DNA of 64,000 nt from Cranoglanis bouderius (Eukaryota > Chordata > Actinopteri > Siluriformes > Cranoglanididae), in assembly GCA_023630585.1 (NCBI GenBank), contig CM042546.1:22506310-22570309 (forward strand), read 5' to 3'. Shown one piece after another: positions 1-9,965 of the stretch. The position numbers and the translations under genes are program-made. Position 1 is the stretch's first letter. Each line of letters starts with the position of its first letter. The notes below the pieces were generated by a model. It saw only the letters and a program-made list of their open reading frames with translations. It had not been told where the DNA came from and did not search any database.

Positions 1-171
1 AGTACGCCTAACCTTGTGGCTTATGGTGGGGGTAGAATTGAAACAAAAGGTTTAGTTACACTGCTGTGCAGTTTAAAAGGACAAAGTCACTCACTCCCAT
101 TTTTCTTGGTGGATCAAGATGTCCAACCGCTGTTAGGATTTTGTGCATGTTTAGACATCATATCACGATGA
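1..171 (+). pseudogene. Retroelement aspartic protease C-terminal remnant
   Basis: Frame 1 is open from the window edge to a TGA at 169-171. It encodes a stretch ending in VQPLLGFCACLDI, the pattern seen at the end of gypsy-type retropepsins just before reverse transcriptase (hydrophobic-LLG, then a helix). The catalytic DTG would lie before the window. The reverse transcriptase that follows is in frame 3, so a frameshift separates them. Assignment rests on position and short motif similarity. Confidence 0.6.
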
Positions 172-183
172 GCCCACACGTTC

Positions 184-642
184 ATCTTGTCAGTATGGAG
201 AGCAGTACTGAACAAATCCTCAAAGAATACAAAGACTTGTTCACTGATGAACTTGGAGAACTTCCAATCACATACTCCATGACAGTAGACCCAAGTGTGC
301 AACCTGTAGTTCGCCCTGCACATCGCATTCCACTGGCAATGCAGGACCGCGTTAAAGCAGAGCTGAACCACATGCAGAGTTTAGGTGTCATAACACCAGT
401 CTCGGAGCCAACAGACTGGGTTTCGTCCATGGTCGTGACACATAAAAAGGACAGACAAGAAATCAGACTGTGCATAAATCCTAAAGATCTCAATACTGCC
501 TTAAAGAGACCCCCATCACCCAATGCGCAGTGTAGAGGAAGTGTATTCTCTGTGCTGGACGCAAAGAACTCCTTCTGGCAGATACGTCTTGACAGCAAGT
601 CCTCTATGATGACTACGTTCAGCACTCCATTTGGGCGCTATA
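184..642 (+). pseudogene. Gypsy reverse transcriptase, N-terminal half
   Basis: This frame encodes the fingers and start of the palm: a linker with EYKDLF, PVVRPAHRIP (the usual region contacting primer-template), LGVITPVSEPTDWVSSMVV and the motif A region VFSVLDAKNSFWQI with the first catalytic Asp. Around 515-540 a few bases are shifted and about 8 codons are missing relative to the usual spacing before motif A. Coding then stops at the Tc1-like insertion at 645. Removing that element and one TA copy brings the downstream half back into the same frame, so the transposon landed in an open stretch. Confidence 0.88.
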
Positions 643-644
643 TA

Positions 645-2152
645 CAGGTGCATCTCAATAAATTAGAATGTCATGGAAAAGTTCATTTATTTCAGTAATT
701 CAACTCAAATTGTGAAACTCGTGTATTAAATAAATTCAATGCACACAGACTGAAGTAGTTTAAGTCTTTGGTTATTTTAATTGTGATGATTTTGGCTCAC
801 ATTTAACAAAAACCCACCAATTCACTATCTCAACAAATTAGAATACTTCATAAGACCAATAAGAAAAACATTTTTAGTGAATTGTTGGCCTTCTGGAAAG
901 TATGTTCATTTACTGTACATGTACTCAATACTTGGTAGGGGCTCCTTTTGCTTTAATTACTGCCTCAATTCGGCGTGGCATGGAGGTGATCAGTTTGTGG
1001 CACTGCTGAGGTGGTATGGAAGCCCAGGTTTCTTTGACAGTGGCCTTCAGCTCATCTGCAGTTTTTGGTCTCTTGTTTCTCATTTTCCTCTTGACAATAC
1101 CCCATAGATTCTCTACGGGGTTCAGGTCTGGTGAGTTTGCTGGCCAGTCAAGCACACCAACACCATGGTCATTTAACCAATTTTTGGTGCTTTTGGCAGT
1201 GTGGGCAGGTGCCAAATCCTGCTGGAAAATGAAATCAGCATCTTCAAAAAGCTGGTCAGCAGAAGGAAGCATGAAGTGCTCCAAAATTTCTTGGTAAACG
1301 GGTGCAGTGACTTTGGTTTTCAAAAAACACAATGGACCAACACCGGCAGATGACATTGCACCCCAAATCATCACAGACTGTGGCAACTTAACACTGGACT
1401 TCAAGCAACTTGGGCTATGAGCTTCTCCACCCTTCCTCTAGACTCTAGGACCTTGGTTTCCAAATGAAATACAAAACTTGCTCTCATCTGAAAAGAGGAC
1501 TTTGGACCACTGGGCAACAGTCCAGTTCTTCTTCTACTTAGCCCAGGTAAGACGCCTCTGACGTTGTCTGTGGTTCAGGAGTGGCTTAACAAGAGGAATA
1601 CGACAACTGTAGCCAAATTCCTTGACACGTCTGTGTGTGGTGGCTCTTGATGCCTTGACCCCAGCCTCAGTCCATTCCTTGTGAAGTTCACTCAAATTCT
1701 TGAATCGATTTTGCTTGACAATCCTCATAAGGCTGCGGTTCTCTCGGTTGGTTGTGCATCTTTTTCTTCCACACTTTTTCCTTCCACGCAACTTTCTGTT
1801 AACATGCTTGGATACAGCACTCTGTGAACAGCCAGCTTCTTTGGCAATGAATGTTTGTGGCTTACCTAGTGAACCAAACTGAGAGACCATTTTGAAGGCT
1901 CAGGAAACCTTTGTAGGTGTTTTGAGTTGATTGGCTGATTGGCATGTCACCATATTCTAATTTGTTGAGATAGTGAATTGGTGGGTTTTTGTTAAATGTG
2001 AGCCAAAATCATCACAATTAACAGAACCAAAGACTTAAACTACTTCAGTCTGTGGCATTGAATTTATTTAATACACGAGTTTCACAATTTGAGTTGAATT
2101 ACTGAAATAAATGAACTTTTCCATGACATTCTAATTTATTGAGATGCACCTG
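645..2152 (-). mobile_element. Tc1-like DNA transposon inserted in gypsy reverse transcriptase
   Basis: Both ends read CAGGTGCATCTCAATAAATT inward, with about 200-bp nearly identical terminal inverted repeats (645-845 and 1953-2152). A TA target duplication is present at 643-644 and 2153-2154. The element is 1508 bp and carries one transposase pseudogene on the minus strand. TA target choice, long inverted repeats and a DD34E transposase place it in the Tc1/mariner superfamily. The near-identity of the arms suggests it is not old. Confidence 0.97.
925..1890 (-). pseudogene. Tc1-type transposase with two nonsense codons
   Basis: Read on the minus strand, one frame spans about 320 codons, the normal size of a Tc1 transposase from this point. 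The N-terminal part has paired helix-turn-helix DNA-binding sequence (AKEAGCSQSAVSKH) and a basic stretch. The catalytic triad is visible: SDESKF (first Asp), FQQDLAPAH (second Asp) and PDLNPVENLW (Glu, DD34E). The frame is broken only by a TAG at 1534-1536 (after TWAK) and a TAG at 1438-1440 (after GPRV). Both could come from single base changes. The true start codon is uncertain because the usual extreme N-terminus precedes the first ATG at 1890. Confidence 0.93.
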
Positions 2153-2154
2153 TA

Positions 2155-3306
2155 TTTCTTCGTATGCCTTTTGGCATAAACTCCGCAAGCGAAGTGTTCC
2201 AGCGCTCAATGGAGCAGCTGTTTTCAGGATACCCCTGTGCTATCATTGTCGATGACATCATCATCGGAGGCCGTGACACCGCAGAACATGATGTTAATTT
2301 GAAAAGAGTGCTGAATCGAGCACGCGATGTCAAGCTCAAACTAAACCCTGCCAAATGCAAATTTCGTCTGGACAAAGTCAGCTATGTAGGCCATATCTTC
2401 ATTAGTGAAGACTTGAAGGCAGATCCTTTAAAAACAAAAGCAATCTCTGAGATGCCAGCTCCCAAGGACGTTCCAGCATTGCAGCGCTTCCTTGGAATGG
2501 CAAATTACCTGGGGAAGTTTATCCCAAACTTTAGTGATGTTGCTGCACCTCTGAGGGAGTTGACACGCAAAGAAACTGCATGGTGCTGGTACCAGCAGAA
2601 CCAACAAGCATTTGATACCCTCAAAGCATGTTTGACCACCCTGCCCGTTTTGTCTTACTATGATGTAAAAAAGCCAGTCACATTAACCTGTGATGCCTCA
2701 TGTTTTGGACTCGGTGCTGCATGTATGCAGGACGGCAGACCAGTTGCGTACGCGTCTCGCACACTCACAGACACAGAGACGCGATACGCTCAGATTGAAA
2801 AGGAGCTGCTTGCTGTCATATTCGCCTGTACCAAATTCAGGGATTATGTGTACGGGTAATCTACAATCGTCGAAACAGACCACCAGCCCCTGGTGACCAT
2901 TCTAAAGAAACCCATTCACACAGCCCCTGCACGATTACAGAGAATGATGCTCAGGTTACAGTGCTACGACATCAACCTGGTGTACAAGAAGGGTAAGCAC
3001 ATGTATCTTGCAGACACCCTATCTCGAGCTCCAAACACACAAGTCCCTCCAGATGCTGAAAATGACACATTTGAGGTCATGTCTGTCAGTTACATCTTCA
3101 CTGCTCGACTGGAGGAACTCAGAAAGCAAACAGCGGAGGATGAGGTGCTACAGGCTCTCAGCACTGTGATTCAACGAGGTTGGCCAAATAAAGAACATAG
3201 CTTGTGCCCCGCTCTGCGTCCATACTTTCCCTACAGAGATGAACTAGCCCTGGAAGATGGAAAACAGTCATTCCTCGCTCATTACACAGAGAATACATCG
3301 GCATAG
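2155..3306 (+). pseudogene. Gypsy reverse transcriptase C-terminal half and RNase H
   Basis: Directly after the Tc1-like insertion the frame resumes with MPFGINSASEVFQR and the catalytic IIVDDI box (motif C, the two Asp), then the thumb (FLGMANYLGKF). The RNase H domain follows (TCDASCFGLGAA with its first Asp; EKELLAVIFACTKF with its Glu). A TAA at 2857-2859 interrupts after YVYG; beyond it the same frame continues with ETDHQPLVTI (RNase H Asp) and the connector KKGKHMYLADTLSRA. The frame ends at TAG 3304-3306 just before the integrase zinc-binding region, in a different frame. Confidence 0.93.
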
Positions 3307-4170
3307 TCCTCAGAGGACACCCTGGTTTGGACGCTACCAAGCACAGAGCAAGAGGAATCATTTTCTGGCCAACGATGACGGCTGATATCACAGAGGAACT
3401 TCTCGCATGCTCAGTTTGTAATAGCACAAAGCCACACCAACAGAAAGAACCACTAAAACCATATCCAGTTCCAGACCTGCCTTGGTCTACTGTGGCAACA
3501 GATATGTTAGAGTGGTGTGGCCAAAACTACCTGGTGCTTGTGGACTCATACTCGGGTTGGTATGAGATTGACCTTCTCCGTGACACGACATCCTCAGCTG
3601 TGATTAGGAAATTGAAGAGACATTTCTCTGTGCATGGCACACTGCACACACTCATTTCTGATAATGCCAGACAGTACACAAGTCAACAATTCAGAGACTT
3701 TGCCAAACAGTGGGACTTTACCCATGTCACCAGTAGTCCAGAGTTCCCGCAGTCAAACGGCCTGGCAGAAAGAGCGGTCCGCAGTGCCAAACAGCTGATG
3801 GCGAAATCTCACAGAGATGGGACAAATGTATTCCTCAATCTCCTAAATCTGAGAAACATTCCCCGTGACCCGACGTTAGGTTCCCCTACACAACGCCTGT
3901 TGTCACGACAGACACGGTCAACCATTCCCGTTAACTCCAAGCTGTTAGAGCCATGCTCAGCAAGTCACTGCACAGCTCCTCCATAAGAGGATGACCCAAA
4001 AGCGATACAATGATGCTTCAAGTCGTCCACTGCAACCATTGGCAGAGGGACAGGTTGTCAGAATGCAAACCCCGAAAGGATACGACCACCTTGGCACAGT
4101 AAAGGAGGTGAACAAGGAGCCTCGGTCTTACACTATCCAATGCAATGGGAGAACATACAGGAGGAACTGA
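3307..4170 (+). pseudogene. Gypsy integrase, frameshifted
   Basis: The main frame (from about 3327) has the end of an HHCC zinc-binding region (CSVCNSTKPHQQKEP) and the catalytic core: DMLEW (Asp), LISDNARQY (Asp) and SNGLAERAVRSAK (Glu), the D,D-35-E arrangement. Near 3955 the coding frame shifts; the C-terminal DNA-binding part (QVVRMQTPKGY, typical integrase tail) continues in another frame to TGA at 4168-4170. A frameshift also separates it from RNase H upstream. Not functional as it stands. Confidence 0.9.
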
Positions 4171-4713
4171 TGCCACATCCTTCCCGTTGCAGAGCGCCCT
4201 CCATCACGGTTCACCCCCGAGGACATTGACTCTCAAAATACCGCCACACATACACAGGACTGTGGTCCCCCTGCACCACACTCACCACAAATACACCTCC
4301 CACAACCAGAATCCACACCTACTGACTTGCCAAAGCACACAGAACAGTCCTCTACTAAGGTCGGCAGTGCACCTTACAGAACACGATCAGGTCGTATTTG
4401 TAAGCCTAACCCAAGATATGAACAGTGAGTTCTATTAATGGTAGATTTAATGGCACTTTAGTTCTTATTTTGAATACCCGCTGAATGTGTTTATTATGAC
4501 TATTTCTATATTGCCAATAGCATTTTGTTGATTTGTGTTTTCTTAATGCATACAGAGATCATCTTAAGATTTGTGTCTGCAATGGTTTAGTTATTTACTG
4601 CAATGATTACATTGTTATAAAGGAAGTCATTCATATTCTCAGTTTTTGACCAAGTTAATGTCATGCCACAGATCTGTTCATTGTTTTCTTTCTTTCCATA
4701 AGAGGTTTCAGCT
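4171..4713 (+). other. Non-coding 3' internal region of the gypsy element
   Basis: Between the integrase stop and the polypurine tract there is no supported gene. The first part (to about 4430) is CAC-rich and may be a decayed C-terminal extension of pol; the rest is AT-rich. No envelope-like sequence is seen. Confidence 0.6.
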
Positions 4714-4725
4714 AAAGGAAGGGGA
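4714..4725 (+). other. Polypurine tract of the gypsy element
   Basis: AAAGGAAGGGGA(T) lies immediately before the LTR start, where plus-strand DNA priming occurs in LTR elements. Confidence 0.75.
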
Positions 4726-4966
4726 TGTAGATCATTGTGATAAATGATCTGTTCAGAAATACAAAGTGATTGTATATTCTAATGTGTTGCACTTTAAATG
4801 TGTTGAGCTCTTTAAGAACGGGCTCTCCCTCATTGGATATATATACGAGGAACACAGGAGTGCTGGTCAGTGTGTGATATGACGTGTTTGTGACATGAGC
4901 TCTGTTAATAAGATATCGCATTGAGATGTGGCAGTCACGGTGTTAATTCTTGGGACATAGTCTACA
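4726..4966 (+). repeat. 3' LTR of the gypsy element (241 bp)
   Basis: The LTR begins TGTAGA right after a polypurine tract and ends TCTACA, a perfect 6-bp terminal inverted repeat with canonical TG...CA ends. A TATA-like box (GATATATATACG) lies at about 4835. No partner LTR is in the window. Confidence 0.87.
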
Positions 4967-5250
4967 ACACAGTGCAGAGATTATGAGAGTTTGCTTGATT
5001 TTGCATTAGTTTCTGTGATTACAAAATCCTGAAGGGACTGACTATAACGACTCCAGATTTTTATGCATACTTTGCATTGTCTGGATTGGATTTCACAGTG
5101 TTTTAATTTTTGAGTGAGTTTACACAGCTGTTTGTAAAGAAATGTTTTTTTTTTTTTTAATATAACTTGCAAACCGAAAATGCAAAACATGTCAACATCC
5201 AGTATTTTAATCACAAATTTAAAGACACATAAACATGGGAAGCTTGATTA

Positions 5251-5256
5251 TTTATT
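5251..5256 (-). terminator. Candidate polyadenylation signal of the RING-SPRY gene
   Basis: TTTATT on the plus strand gives AATAAA on the minus strand about 270 nt downstream of the stop codon at 5523. It sits in a TTTA tandem tract, so other overlapping copies exist. It is the first such hexamer after the stop. Confidence 0.5.
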
Positions 5257-5522
5257 TATTTATTTGTTGATATATTTATTTGTTGATTAGCTAGCTGGTT
5301 AGGCTACGAGGGTGTTAGTGTTAATTATCATTGTATTAATGCAGTGAAGCAGAACTGTTTTGACAGAACATGACAGATGATCTCAGATATCACTCACTCA
5401 CTGTTAGCATTGCAGATAAAGGTGAATAAGTTACACTGTACAGGAAGCAATGGAGAAGTTTTTGGATTGTTATCTTGTACAGATGATTATAAAATAGCCA
5501 GTAGAAGACACTCTCGGGTTCT

Positions 5523-6043
5523 TCAGCGTTCTTGCGCAGGACGAGATGCGGACGTTTCTGGACTTGGGTCAGGGATGGAGCCCAGCGTGGAGTTGGAGCT
5601 ACAGCTGGACATCAGGCCTGAATCAGAATCCGAAGCTGCCATTTCTTCAAACTTCTGTATCACGATCCTCACTGACCCAAACGCAACATCCCGCCTCCAC
5701 CGTCCATGCCCCACCCCTTCAGGTCCCCGATAGGCCAAGTTGCGGCTCAGAAAAACGTGGTTGGGTGGAGGCAGGCCTGGGCGGAGCTTCAGCCTTCCCT
5801 GGCCCAGTTGGAATGCGGGGCAAAGAGGAGGAGTGAAGATGGACGGGATTGCAGCAAGAAGTTCTTCTGTTAATGGGTTGTGGAAGGTGAGGGAAGCCCC
5901 ACCCACATTTAAGAACACGCCCACTGTTTTAAGCTGTGGTGGGACCGAGGGAAGGAGCTCGCGCCTGCCATCAAACACAGCATGGAATCCAGAACCACGC
6001 CTCTCAAACCACCACGCATCACCACCAGCCAATGAGCTCACAC
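5523..6043 (-). CDS. RING-SPRY gene, terminal coding exon (SPRY C-terminal half)
   Basis: Acceptor TCTCTCCTGCAG at 6055-6044, then open to TGA 5525-5523. Encodes the second half of the SPRY domain (GGDAWWFER, TVGVFLNVGGASLTF, with the closing PAFQLG strand) and a Ser/Asp-rich tail of about 60 residues with no recognised domain. Confidence 0.87.
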
Positions 6044-9000
6044 CTGCAGGAGAGAGGGGGCGTGGCTAACATGAGTACATGTTTCTAATTGGACAACAGA
6101 GTATGGTAGCAAAGGCAGTTAAACAAACATTCATTTTGTATTTTTTACTCTGTGTTGCTTTGCGAATTTTATTAAAAAAAAAAAACATTTTCAAGCCTAT
6201 AACTGCAGACAGAATTTATGAAGTACTTAATAATATTAAGCTAATTCTTATCTAACTAATATTCTCAGTATCTTGGGCTTTACCTAACCTAGATATTCAT
6301 ATTAATAAATGAATAATTACAATATTTATTTAATGTTTGCATTGTCATAGAAATTGTTCTGATTGTTTTTACGTACATGTGAATTTGCTGTTCAATTATT
6401 TTTGGCTAATTTGGGTTTTTATCTCTTATATACAGTATACAGTATATCAACTCATACTGTTAGGTTCCCTCTCTCGCTATGCTGCAAATGAAGCGTAGCC
6501 TACTTCCGCATTCCACCGAGCGCATTCCGCCTCCATTCATAAAGACTCACGTTTTGTTTACCTCTGCCATGTGCGTTTTTGTTTTCAAGTTCACGTCATG
6601 TCCCCGCCTCCTTATTTCTTATTGGTTCTCCATTTAATGTGATTATCATTTCCAGGTGTCTTTGATTTTTCATATGATTTGTGTGTGTATAAAAACCCCT
6701 GTTTGTGTCCGCTTAAACGCGGAGTATTAGATTAGATGTGTATACTTTGAAGTTTAGAAATGTTTCTAGTTCTGTAGCTCTAATTCCGATTTCCGTAGCT
6801 CTTTATCCATAGTTCTAAATTCGATTTCCGTAGCGCCGTGTTTGTGGTTCCCAGACCACTTCCTTGTTCTCGAGTATTTTTTCCTGTCTTTTGGATTACT
6901 GCTCTTTCTGGATTTCTGCATTTGTGGATTGCTGCCTTTTTTGTAAGAATAAACTTTTCTGCATTTATTGACGTCTCCCCAGCGCATGCATCCTGACTCC
7001 TCTGCCTAACCGGCTTACATAACACATACAGAAATGTAAGTAGTGTTTATAAATAGAATGAAATGCCTCATATCGGCTTAACAGAAATAAAATGTACAAA
7101 ATTCAAATAAAAAAATATATAAATGGAAATTAAGAATGAAAATTAAAATATTTTTAAAAATACGCATTAAATAAACCAGAGTTGACCTAAACACTGGGGA
7201 TCCTGTAATAACAGGATTCGGTTCAGTAGAGTGTCTCTCTGTTTCTTGTTGTTTCTCTGTTTCTCACTGCTTCACTCTTTTTCTGTTTCTGTCCATTTCT
7301 CTGTTTCTCTCTATTTCTCTAATTCTCTCTGTTTCTCACTGTTTCTCTCTTTTTCTGTTTCTCTCTGTTTCTCACTATTTCTTAGTTTTTCATGGTTTCT
7401 TGCTGTTTCTCTGTTTCCTGCTGCTTCGCTCGGTTTCAATCTTTTTCTCTCTTTCTCTCCATTTCTCTCTGCTTCTCACTGTTTCTTGTGGCTTCTCTCT
7501 GTTTCTCTCAGTATTGCGTTATTGCTCTCTTTTTCTTGCTACACGGGTTTCAGGACATTATGATATGAAAACTGATCTGTGTGTTTGTGATTGGATGGAA
7601 GAGAATAGAATAACCCGTTCTTGACCTCACTGATGGACTCTGTTTATTATGATACACTCTGTTTGACATGTAACGGAGTTTAATTCAAGCCCTAATCCAA
7701 CACACCTGCTCACAGTAACGCAGCCACTGTGTGGCAGTAAAGATCTGACTGAGTTTATTACAGTGACTGAACTGTTCTGATCTGTAACACAGTAAGTCAC
7801 AGGACTATTAATGACATGCTTGATATCATGCTGGTTTTGGAAGGAGGTTTTGCAAGAAAGCTGAATTTTTGGGAGAAAAGGGAAGGTAGTATCACACCAT
7901 GTGATGTTGGTGTGTAAAATTAAAACCTTTACCTATAAACATGCAGGAATAGTAATACAATACCATGTTATTAGACAAAACTAATGGTACACTCTCAGGT
8001 AATAACACTGATGGTTAATAGATCACAGCGCACTTTAATAACAATAATAATTTGATCAATTTAAAGCTAATTGTTTCACTAATGTAAATGAAAAAATATA
8101 TTTACATCATCACATAAAGCACACAAGTACAGAGTTACTGTACAGAATCTAGCATTAACATTACATTAAACATTAATTTACACAAAATGTTTAATGGCTC
8201 CCTTTATTTAAAAAAAAAAAAAAAAAAAACTGCCACTTTAGGAAAGTGTTGGAACCTTTTCTCAAAAAACCTTTTCCCTAGCAGGAAGCGTTCCAGGTAG
8301 AACCCTTTTAGGAAGCTCTTAATTACAGGAGAGCTCTTAATTATCCTGTTATGCAACCCGGAGGGAGGCAGGATGCATTCGCTGGGGAAAAGGTCAGTTT
8401 ATTAGGAACTTAATTCAAAAGTATAGGAACACAAAGGCAGGGTCAAAAAATAAACAACAATCCACAAAAGATAGCGAGGTGTAAATCCAAAAGCAACGAG
8501 AGAATAATCCATAGTCCATGAAACGTGAGCAAAACATAAATTCACAAGGGCAAGGCATAGATCCAAAAGGTAACGAAAGAATAATCCATAGTCCATGAAA
8601 CGTGAGGTCATGACAAAGGCAGGGCTTAAATAATAAACTTTAATAAGCTGTAACTTAACACACCTGCAACTAATAATGAGACAATAAATGATAAACCAAT
8701 GAACACACAGGGGCGGAAACATGACACAAACCAAAAACAGAGAACCAATAAACAAACGGGGGCAGAGACATGACGTCAAACAAAAACAAAAGAGCACATG
8801 GCAGAGGTAAACAAACTGATAGTCTTCAACAGTGGCGTGGAGAATGGAATGCGGCAGTGTTCACGCAGCGAGCGACTCCGCGTGCGACTCCGCGTGTGAG
8901 GGGTTATCTAACATATCCAAAGAACCTTTAAAGAACCCTTCTTTCTAACAGTGTGTGTATTAATTGGACGAGTGTATGGAATAAACTCTAAATTATTGCT

Positions 9001-9925
9001 CATTAATTTCTTCTGAATGTATTTTTATACAGTTTGGTCCAAAACTCTGAGCTGATTATTAAGCACTGGCTTTTTAGCTTTTTATTTTTCATTTTAATAT
9101 ACTTTAGTATTGTACAATTTGCATATTTTGTATTATTTATTTTTAATGACAGATTTCTGATAATAGACTCATACTTTTACACCTTAATTTTTTTCCTTTT
9201 AAACTTTAGACTTTTTACCTTTTATTAGATATATACAAAAATATAAATTATTATATAAGTAATTATATAAGTGATTCTATAAAAGCTTTATAGATTTTAC
9301 AGATTTTATATATAATACAATTTAAAATGTTTTTAAATAAACATCACAAACTAATCACTTGTAGCAGCTTTATAGACGTGAAAAAATTGGAATCAATTGA
9401 GAAATATTTTGTATTAATTTTTAACTACAGATGAAATAAAGACATTTTTTAATGTGCAATGCTAGTGTATTTTATTCCTTACCAATGCGGTAGAGGGCGC
9501 TGTTGCACACATCGACTTCCCAGTAGTACTGTCCTCTGTGGATCTCCACATCAGCACACACCTGAGGGAGAGATGCACAGAGGTCACGACCTCCAGCCTG
9601 AGTGGCAGAGTCCCTGAAGGTGACTGTGAGGGCGGAGTTAGAGAGCTGGAGAGGCGGGGCTATGGAGGAGGCATCTAGAGCAAAGAGTAGACCTGAGGTC
9701 AGAGGTCAAAGGTCAGAGAGGAGGAAAGTCAGAGATGGCTGATTACACATATTCCTTATTTTAATCCAATCATAGGTAACAGTGAGGACACAATCTGGAT
9801 ACAGACCCAGGGAATACTCAAAGTGTAAATATTTATCATTAAAAGAGGAAACATTTCTATGATTTCTACAGAAAATGAATAAAAGTTCTTGTGAATGATG
9901 TTTGAATTCCAGACCTATTAGATGT

Positions 9926-9965
<40 letters not shown>

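Larger units (their letters stand above)
1..4966 (+). mobile_element. Ty3/gypsy-like LTR retrotransposon, 3' portion, broken and interrupted
   Basis: The window opens inside a retrotransposon running left to right: protease C-terminus, reverse transcriptase, RNase H, integrase, polypurine tract and 3' LTR, in the pol order typical of Ty3/gypsy elements (integrase last). Its 5' LTR and gag lie before the window. The reading frame is lost several times: a TGA at 169-171, a short deletion plus frameshift near 515-540, a TAA at 2857-2859, frameshifts between about 3300 and 3330 and near 3955. A Tc1-like transposon occupies 645-2152. The element is therefore dead. The family is secure from domain order; the exact clade is not. 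Confidence 0.93.

Noticed and set aside
7231..7563. 110-codon Ser/Leu/Phe-rich frame resembling a membrane protein
   Set aside because: Low-complexity translation of a TTTCTC minisatellite within an intron.
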